Origin: an uncultured Rhodospirillales bacterium
Lineage (GTDB): Bacteria > Pseudomonadota > Alphaproteobacteria > Acetobacterales > Acetobacteraceae
Direction of reading: 5' to 3'
DNA length: 37,730 bases
Assembly: GCA_903928895.1 (NCBI GenBank)
Contig: CAIYSR010000078.1
Coordinates: forward strand, 1 to 37,730
Shown in pieces: positions 32,766-37,730 of the stretch (position 1 is its first letter; the number at the start of each line of letters is the position of its first letter). The notes beneath the pieces are model-generated. The model was not told the DNA's origin and ran no database searches. It saw nothing but the letters and a program-made list of their open reading frames with translations. A program made the position numbers and the translations under genes.

Positions 32766-33479
32766 TCACACCATCAGGGCGCCGGGAAACAGCGGATAGG
32801 GCTCCTCGGACAGCACGATCAGGTGGCTCTGCACGCCCTTCACCCCGGCGACGCCCTTGGCGGCGAGTTCGAGCGCGCGCTGCTCCTCGCGCGTGTTCAC
32901 CAGCCCCCACAAATGCACCACCCCGTCGGTCACCACGACGCTGTTGTCCGCCCGCCGGCTCCAGGCCTGGCTGGCCAGTTCGGTCAACAGGGCGCCGCGG
33001 ATGGCGTCGTCGTCGGCGGTGGCCCCTTCCGGGGCCGGCGCGATCGAGGCCAAGGTGCGCAGCAGGTTGGAGCGGCTGACGATGCCGACCAGCGTGTCGC
33101 CGTTCAGCACCGGCACGCGCTTGACCCGGCGCTCCTCCATGATGTCCGCGATCGCGGCCAGCGAGGTGCCCGGGGCCACGGTGATGACGGATTTGGTCAT
33201 GATGTCGCGCGCGACCTCGCCGTGCGAGCGGACATATTCGTCGGCCAGCGTGGCGGTGCCGGTGAAGAAGGCGAGCCACGAGCCGCGCTTGCGCTGGGTG
33301 CCGAGCTCGGCGCGGCGCAGCAGGTCGCCCTCGCTGACCAGGCCGGTGACCCGGCCGTCGGCATTGACCACCGGCACGCCGCTGATCCCGCGCGCCAGCA
33401 ACAGCTTGACGATATCCCGCACCGAGGTTTCTTCGGTGACGGTGACCACGGGGGCGGTCATGATGTTGGCGGCGTTCAT
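32766..33479 (-). CDS. CBS-pair and BON domain protein
   Basis: This 237-residue soluble protein starts MNAANIMTAPVVTVTEETSV. CBS motif 1 (about 7-60, RGISGVPVVNADGRVTGLVSEGDLL) and CBS motif 2 (about 95-150, RRVKRVPVLNGDTLVGIVSRSNLL) form a Bateman module that should bind an adenine nucleotide. A C-terminal BON domain (about 160-228, VVVTDGVVHLWGLVNT) may bind lipid or membrane. Such proteins are stress-linked in several bacteria. AAGGAGA lies eight bases before ATG 33479. It is divergent from the universal stress protein gene, and the 120-base gap contains two FNR/FixK-like boxes, so low-oxygen control of both sides is likely. Confidence 0.92.
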   Translation of the reverse strand: MNAANIMTAPVVTVTEETSVRDIVKLLLARGISGVPVVNADGRVTGLVSEGDLLRRAELGTQRKRGSWLAFFTGTATLADEYVRSHGEVARDIMTKSVITVAPGTSLAAIADIMEERRVKRVPVLNGDTLVGIVSRSNLLRTLASIAPAPEGATADDDAIRGALLTELASQAWSRRADNSVVVTDGVVHLWGLVNTREEQRALELAAKGVAGVKGVQSHLIVLSEEPYPLFPGALMV

Positions 33480-33511
33480 GGCACATCTCCTTTGACGGTG
33501 CTTGATCCCCA

Positions 33512-33525
33512 TATGAGGGGGTGCG
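33512..33525. promoter_or_regulatory. Weak FNR/FixK-like half-palindrome
   Basis: TTGATCCCCATATG has a perfect left half-site (TTGAT) and a partial right half (ATATG against ATCAA). Its centre, 33518.5, would suit a start of transcription near 33560 for the rightward usp operon. This is weaker than the neighbouring box and could be chance. Confidence 0.3.
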
Positions 33526-33538
33526 ACCTTTCCCGGCA

Positions 33539-33552
33539 TTGATCCAGATCAC
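33539..33552. promoter_or_regulatory. FNR/FixK-like binding site in the CBS-BON / usp divergent promoter
   Basis: TTGATCCAGATCAC matches TTGAT-N4-ATCAA at nine of ten positions. Its centre at 33545.5 would place a class II start of transcription near 33504 for the leftward CBS-BON gene, leaving a 25-base leader with its ribosome site. For the rightward usp gene the same spacing gives a start near 33587, only 13 bases before the ATG. Confidence 0.6.
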
Positions 33553-33599
33553 GATGGCGCCGTCCAGTGCCGGGTAGAATTCGGACAAAGGAGACCCCC

Positions 33600-34466
33600 A
33601 TGTTCAAGCACGTTCTCGTTCCCGCCACCGGCTACGCCACGGACGACGCGGTCTTCGCCACCGCTCTGCTGGCGGCCAAGCCGTTCGGCGCCCACGTCGA
33701 GTTCCTCCACGCCAAGGTCGACGTCACCGAGGTCGTCGTCGCCATGTCGGCCGGCGGGGTCGGCGGCGGTGGCGCGGTGCAGGGCGTGGTCGACAAGCTC
33801 GAGGAGGACGCCAAGTCCCAGGAGCAGAAGGCCTGGAACGCGTTCACCAGGTTCTGCGAGAGCAACGGCCTGCCGACCAGCGGCGGCGCCCCGGGCGCGG
33901 GCCTGTGCGCCGACATGATCGTCGAGACCGGCAGCGAATCCCAGTGGGTCGCCGAATACGGCCGCTTCGCCGATCTCGTCGTGGTCGGCCGCCGGCGCGA
34001 TGGCCAGGATGTCGCGATGGACGTGCTGGAGGCCGCCCTGATGGACACCGGCAAGCCCCTGCTGATCGCTCCGGCCGCCCCTCCCGCTGCCCTGCTCGGC
34101 ACCGTGGTGATTGCCTGGAAGGACACGCCGGAGGCCGCGCGCGCTGTGGCGGCCGCCATGCCGCTGATCGATCACGCCGAGCGTGTCATCATCCTCACCG
34201 TCGGCGAGGGCGATGCCGCGCCCGACGTGAGCTGCGAGCGGCTGCAACGCGCCCTGCGCTGGCACAATGCCGAAACCTCGGTGAAGATGCTGCCCCGCGC
34301 CGGCCGCGCCCCGGTCGAGGTGCTGCTGGAGGCTGCCACCGCCCTGGGCGCCACGCTGATGGTGATGGGCGGCTACAGCCACTCGCGGCTGCGCGAGGTG
34401 GTCTTCGGCGGCTTCACCCAGCGCATCCTCAACGGGGCGGACCTTCCCGTGCTGATGGCGCATTAA
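33600..34466 (+). CDS. Universal stress protein (UspA family)
   Basis: This 288-residue protein has two Usp-like halves. Its first strand is FKHVLVPATGYATDDAVFAT. The second half, from TVVIAWKDTPEAARAV, ends in the ATP-loop region MVMGGYSHSRLREVVFGGFT and the final strand ADLPVLMAH. The N-terminal half carries an unusual Gly-rich AMSAGGVGGGGAVQG loop near residue 55. AAGGAG is well placed before ATG 33600. It opens an operon with ftsH (start directly after the stop) and the M20 hydrolase. The FNR/FixK-like boxes upstream point to low-oxygen induction, as known for Usp genes in several proteobacteria. Its direct molecular role is not known. Confidence 0.92.
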   Translation: MFKHVLVPATGYATDDAVFATALLAAKPFGAHVEFLHAKVDVTEVVVAMSAGGVGGGGAVQGVVDKLEEDAKSQEQKAWNAFTRFCESNGLPTSGGAPGAGLCADMIVETGSESQWVAEYGRFADLVVVGRRRDGQDVAMDVLEAALMDTGKPLLIAPAAPPAALLGTVVIAWKDTPEAARAVAAAMPLIDHAERVIILTVGEGDAAPDVSCERLQRALRWHNAETSVKMLPRAGRAPVEVLLEAATALGATLMVMGGYSHSRLREVVFGGFTQRILNGADLPVLMAH

Positions 34467-36326
34467 TTGTCCGGCACGCAAGGCCGCAAGCCCGCGCCCG
34501 AGGGGCGAAACTGGCTGACCGGGATCGCCTGGATCGCGGCACTCGGTTTCCTCGTCTTCAGCATCGCCGGCCAGTACGCCGGCGGTGCCTCCGAGACCAT
34601 CTCCTACACCCGCTTCCGCCAGCTGCTGGCGGACAACCAGGTGGCGCGGGTGGTGGTTTCGGGCGAGCAGATCCGTGGTGATTTCCGCGAAAAGCAGAGC
34701 GGCGGCGCCACCAGCTTCACCACCCAGCGGGTGCCGCCGGACGTGGCGGAGCTGCCGGCGGCGAAGGACGTCGAGTTCAGCGCGACGCCGGCGGGGGGCG
34801 GGCTGTCGACGCTGCTCGGCTGGATCCTGCCGCCGCTCATGTTCGTCGGCATCTGGTTCGCCGCCTCGCGCCTGATGGGCGGCAAGGGCGGGGGCATGCT
34901 GGGCGGCGGGCTGCTCGGCGTCGGCCGCAGCAAAGCCAAGCTGGTCGCCGAAACCGACGTGAAGGTCTCGTTCGACGATGTCGCGGGGGTCGACGAGGCC
35001 AAGGAGGAACTGCACGAGATCGTCGACTTCCTGCGCACCCCCGACGCGTTCGGCCGCCTCGGCGCCCATATCCCGCGCGGCATCCTGTTGGTCGGCCCGC
35101 CCGGCACCGGCAAGACGCTGCTGGCCCGGGCCGTCGCGGGCGAGGCGGGGGTGCCGTTCTTCAACACGAACGGCGCCGAATTCGTCGAGATGTTCGTCGG
35201 CGTCGGCGCCGCACGGGTGCGTGACCTGTTCGAGCAGGCCCGCCAGAAGGCGCCCTGCATCATCTTCATCGATGAACTCGACGCCCTCGGCCGCGCCCGC
35301 GGCGCCTCGCCCGCCGGCGGCCAGGACGAGAAGGAACAGACCCTCAACCAGCTCCTCGCCGAGATGGACGGCTTCGACCGCTCCGTCGCCATCGTCATCC
35401 TCGCCGCCACCAATCGCCCCGAAATCCTCGACCCCGCGTTGCTCCGCGCCGGCCGCTTCGATCGCCAGGTGCTGGTCGACCGGCCGGAGAAGAAAGGCCG
35501 GGTGCAGATCCTCAAGGTGCACCTCAAGAAAATCACCTTGGCGTCCGATATCGACTACGACGCCCTCGCGGCGATGACCCCGGGCTTCACCGGGGCCGAC
35601 CTCGCCAATCTCGCCAACGAAGCGGCCGTGCACGCCACCAGGCGCAAGGCTGATGCGGTGGCGATGGCCGATTTCGCCGCCGCTGTCGAGCGCATCGTCG
35701 CCGGCCTGGAAAAGCGCTCCCGCGTCCTGATCCCGAGCGAACGGCGCATCGTCGCCTATCACGAGATGGGCCACGCTTTGGTCGCCCGCGCCATCCAGGG
35801 CGCCGATCCGGTGCAGAAGGTCTCCATCATCCCGCGCGGCATCGCCGCCCTCGGCTACACCATGCAGCAGCCGATGGAGGACCGGTTCCTCATGGGCGCC
35901 AATGAGCTGCGCACCCGCATGGCGGTGCTGATGGGCGGCCGCGCGGCCGAAACCCTGCTCGGCCCCGACGTCTCCACCGGGGCGGCCGACGATCTCGCAC
36001 GGGCCACCGACATCGCCCGCGGCATGGTCGCCCGCTTCGGCATGGGCGGCGCCCTCGGGCCGGTGGCATGGGACACCGAGCCCGGCCGCTTCCTCGACCA
36101 GCCCGGCGCGTTCTGGCGGCCGCGCGGCTATAGCGAGGCCACCGCCCGCGAAATCGACGATGCCGTGCGCGAACTCCTCGGCCGGGCGCTGGAGCGGGCG
36201 CTGGCGATCCTGCGCACCAACCGGACCGCACTCGATGCCGGCGCCGAAAACCTCCTCGCCCATGAGATGCTGACCGGCGACGAGCTGCCGGTTCCGATCC
36301 CTGAAAGCAACAATGATGCGCTATAA
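34467..36326 (+). CDS. ftsH: FtsH-type ATP-dependent zinc metalloprotease, stress-operon paralogue
   Basis: This 619-residue membrane-bound AAA+ protease degrades membrane and regulatory proteins. Two membrane helices (about 18-36 and 110-132) flank the periplasmic domain. Walker A is GPPGTGKT (210-217). The pore loop lies in [11 protein letters not shown], Walker B is [11 protein letters not shown], and the arginine-finger region is [10 protein letters not shown]. The zinc site is H432-E-M-G-H436 with D509 in TGAADDL. The common FtsH motif is HEAGH; the M is unusual. The start is TTG 34467, directly after the usp stop and without a ribosome site, so translation is likely coupled. The operon context suggests a stress paralogue rather than the housekeeping FtsH usually found beside tilS; I have not seen the second copy in this window. 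Confidence 0.93.
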   Translation: MSGTQGRKPAPEGRNWLTGIAWIAALGFLVFSIAGQYAGGASETISYTRFRQLLADNQVARVVVSGEQIRGDFREKQSGGATSFTTQRVPPDVAELPAAKDVEFSATPAGGGLSTLLGWILPPLMFVGIWFAASRLMGGKGGGMLGGGLLGVGRSKAKLVAETDVKVSFDDVAGVDEAKEELHEIVDFLRTPDAFGRLGAHIPRGILLVGPPGTGKTLLARAVAGEAGVPFFNTNGAEFVEMFVGVGAARVRDLFEQARQKAPCIIFIDELDALGRARGASPAGGQDEKEQTLNQLLAEMDGFDRSVAIVILAATNRPEILDPALLRAGRFDRQVLVDRPEKKGRVQILKVHLKKITLASDIDYDALAAMTPGFTGADLANLANEAAVHATRRKADAVAMADFAAAVERIVAGLEKRSRVLIPSERRIVAYHEMGHALVARAIQGADPVQKVSIIPRGIAALGYTMQQPMEDRFLMGANELRTRMAVLMGGRAAETLLGPDVSTGAADDLARATDIARGMVARFGMGGALGPVAWDTEPGRFLDQPGAFWRPRGYSEATAREIDDAVRELLGRALERALAILRTNRTALDAGAENLLAHEMLTGDELPVPIPESNNDAL

Positions 36327-37560
36327 CCTTCCCCTCAGCGGCGCTCGCCTGTGGGCCGATCTCATGGAAATCGCCGAGATCGGCGGCACCGCGAAAGGCG
36401 GCTGCAACCGCCAGACCCTGACCGACCTCGACAGCCAGGGCCGCGCCCTGTTCGCGCGCTGGGCCGAGCAGGTCGGGTTGACGCTGCGCGTCGATCGCGT
36501 CGGCAACATGGTCTTCACCCGGCCCGGCCGCGACCCCACGCGCAAGCCGGTTGCCATCGGCAGCCATCTCGACACCCAGCCCACCGGCGGCAAGTTCGAC
36601 GGCATTCTCGGCGTGCTCGCCGGGCTGGAGATCATGCGCGCCCTCTATGAGTCCGGCGCCGAGACCGCGGCGCCGCTGGTGCTGATCAACTGGACCAACG
36701 AGGAGGGCGCCCGCTTCGCGCCGCCGATGATGGGCAGCGGCGTCGCCATGGGCGTCTTCACCGAGGCCGAGGTACTGGACAAGCGTGACGCCGAGGGGGC
36801 GGTGTTCGGCACGGAACTGCGCCGCATCGGCTGGCAGGGCAGCGCCGATCCGGCCGCGCTGCAAGACCTCGGCGCCTATTTCGAGCTGCACATCGAGCAG
36901 GGCAAGCAGCTCGAGGACGAAGGGCTCGATCTCGGCGTCGTCACCCATGCGCTGGCGCAAAGCTGGTACGAGGTCACTGTCGAGGGGACCGAGTCCCATG
37001 GCGGCTCCGTCATGGCCGGGCGGCAGGACGCGATGATGGGCGCGGCCCCGCTGATCGCCGCCGTCGAGGCGATTGCGCTGGCGGCGCTGTCGCCCGCGGG
37101 CGAGCCGGGGCGCGGCACGGTCGGCTGCGTCACGGTCTATCCGTCCAGCCGCAACATCGCGCCGGGCCGGGTGTGGTTCAGCATCGACACCCGCCACGGC
37201 GATCCGGAGCGGCTGGAATGGATGGGCGCGGAGATCAAGGCGACGGCGGCGCGGATCGCGGCGGCGCGCGGCCTGCGGATCGCGGTCGAGGATTTCTGGC
37301 ACGCGCCGATGACGCAATTCGCCCCCGATCTGGCCGCGCATCTGCGCGAAGGCGCCCGGGCGCGGGGCTATCGGTTCAAGGACATGCCGACCGCGATCGG
37401 CCACGATGCCGTCTATATGGCGCGGCACGTGCCGAGCGTGATGCTGTTCTGCCCCTGCCACGGCGGCATCAGCCACAACGAAGCGGAGAGCATCACGCCG
37501 CACTGGGCGACCGCGGGGCTTGAGGTCCTTGCCGATGCGGTGCTTGCCGCGGCGAATTAG
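36313..37560 (+). CDS. M20-family amidohydrolase (N-carbamoyl-L-amino acid hydrolase / allantoate amidohydrolase type)
   Basis: This 415-residue zinc-dependent hydrolase is of the hydantoinase/carbamoylase family. Metal-binding residues lie in GSHLDTQPTGGKFDG (H85, D96), WTNEEGARF (E130/E131), FELHIEQG (H193) and the C-terminal HGGISHNEAE. The lid domain has ESHGGSVMAGRQDA, where many relatives have H-A-G-T-x-P-M. It would split carbamoyl or ureido amino acids or allantoate; the substrate is not certain. It starts 14 bases before the end of ftsH at ATG 36313 (a second ATG follows directly), so it is part of the usp-ftsH operon. Its place in a stress operon is odd for a purine or pyrimidine breakdown enzyme. 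Confidence 0.92.
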   Translation: MMRYNLPLSGARLWADLMEIAEIGGTAKGGCNRQTLTDLDSQGRALFARWAEQVGLTLRVDRVGNMVFTRPGRDPTRKPVAIGSHLDTQPTGGKFDGILGVLAGLEIMRALYESGAETAAPLVLINWTNEEGARFAPPMMGSGVAMGVFTEAEVLDKRDAEGAVFGTELRRIGWQGSADPAALQDLGAYFELHIEQGKQLEDEGLDLGVVTHALAQSWYEVTVEGTESHGGSVMAGRQDAMMGAAPLIAAVEAIALAALSPAGEPGRGTVGCVTVYPSSRNIAPGRVWFSIDTRHGDPERLEWMGAEIKATAARIAAARGLRIAVEDFWHAPMTQFAPDLAAHLREGARARGYRFKDMPTAIGHDAVYMARHVPSVMLFCPCHGGISHNEAESITPHWATAGLEVLADAVLAAAN

Positions 37561-37569
37561 AATCGGGGC

Positions 37570-37601
37570 GGGGAAGCGCTTCTTTTTTGAAAAAAGGAAT
37601 A
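37570..37601 (-). repeat. Dispersed hairpin element, copy H (truncated)
   Basis: GGGAAGCGCTTC is followed by TTTTTTGAAAAAAGGAAT, an inverted-orientation copy cut short on its right side and lacking the CAAAAAACTT arm. It starts ten bases after the M20 stop and would serve as the terminator of the usp-ftsH-M20 operon. Confidence 0.7.
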
Positions 37602-37730
37602 CTCCGACTCCCTGAGAATGCGTGAAAAGGGTGTTGCGCCGGCTCGGTAGTGTCGATTCTAGTTTGGCGATGATCGGCAAGCGCTTTCTCAAGGAACCTG
37701 CCCGGCAAGCGCTTTTGGCGTTGGCGCGCG
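37602..37730. other. Right edge of window: repeat-like motifs, possible partial frame
   Basis: GGCAAGCGCTTT occurs at about 37677 and GGCAAGCGCTTTT again near 37707, each like the foot of the dispersed hairpin element but without its T/A-rich stem. A frame from ATG 37670 (MIGKRFLKEPARQALLALAR) is open to the edge. It has no ribosome site and I do not recognise it, so a real gene start is unproven. Confidence 0.25.

Noticed and set aside
33600-37560. Transmissible heat-resistance island (FtsH-containing stress locus)
   Set aside because: The small heat-shock proteins, ClpK, HdeD and YfdX genes typical of that locus are absent, and composition matches the host.
37670-37730. A gene running off the right edge
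   Set aside because: The open frame is only 20 codons, has no ribosome site and includes repeat-like GGCAAGCGCTT motifs; it is kept only as a low-confidence note.

Overview
The window is a high-GC chromosomal segment of an alphaproteobacterium. Its closest fit is the Acetobacteraceae (Rhodospirillales). This rests on gene content, on the AsmA-like, DUF3445 and GlnE-Bcp gene types, and above all on a dispersed AT-rich hairpin element between genes that I associate with that family. The taxonomic call is an inference; no rRNA or tRNA gene is present. Most of the window is housekeeping or metabolic DNA with short intergenic gaps. One sharply AT-rich gene and two repeat-laden gaps stand out.

Layout. 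0.1-4.6 kb (all +): an RsmB/NOP-type rRNA methyltransferase, a GNAT acetyltransferase, a DUF3445 haem-dependent N-demethylase-like protein and guaA. 4.6-7.2 kb: an AT-rich solitary PD-(D/E)XK (HsdR N-terminal-like) protein on -, a VapBC toxin-antitoxin pair on +, and a MAPEG membrane protein on -. 7.4-10.1 kb: a small conserved protein, a UPF0114 membrane protein, and an orphan family-5 solute-binding protein on -. 10.5-21.3 kb: FtsK and a beta-propeller lactonase on -. Diverging from the lactonase is a glucarate-dehydratase-like enolase-superfamily enzyme, followed by a complete family-5 ABC importer (binding protein, two permeases, double ATPase). Lactonase, dehydratase and importer look like one sugar-acid or oligosaccharide uptake and catabolism unit. 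21.3-27.9 kb: bcp and glnE (coupled, -) and a large AsmA/YhdP-like envelope protein (+). 27.9-29.8 kb: a DmpA-type P1 peptidase and an alpha/beta hydrolase, coupled on -. 29.9-37.6 kb: ppk2, a composite repeat region, an LplT-like MFS transporter, a CBS-BON protein on -, and a divergent operon of universal stress protein, a second-type FtsH and an M20 amidohydrolase.

Two signals go beyond ordinary annotation. First, at least eight copies of one hairpin element lie next to gene ends. Two copies fold as two hairpins within an outer stem, and stem bases change in compensating pairs between copies. Second, FNR/FixK-like palindromes sit in the promoter regions of ppk2 and of the divergent CBS-BON / usp-ftsH-M20 pair. 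This suggests a low-oxygen stress module joining polyphosphate metabolism, stress sensing and membrane proteolysis. The strand composition also changes abruptly near 10.5 kb regardless of gene direction.
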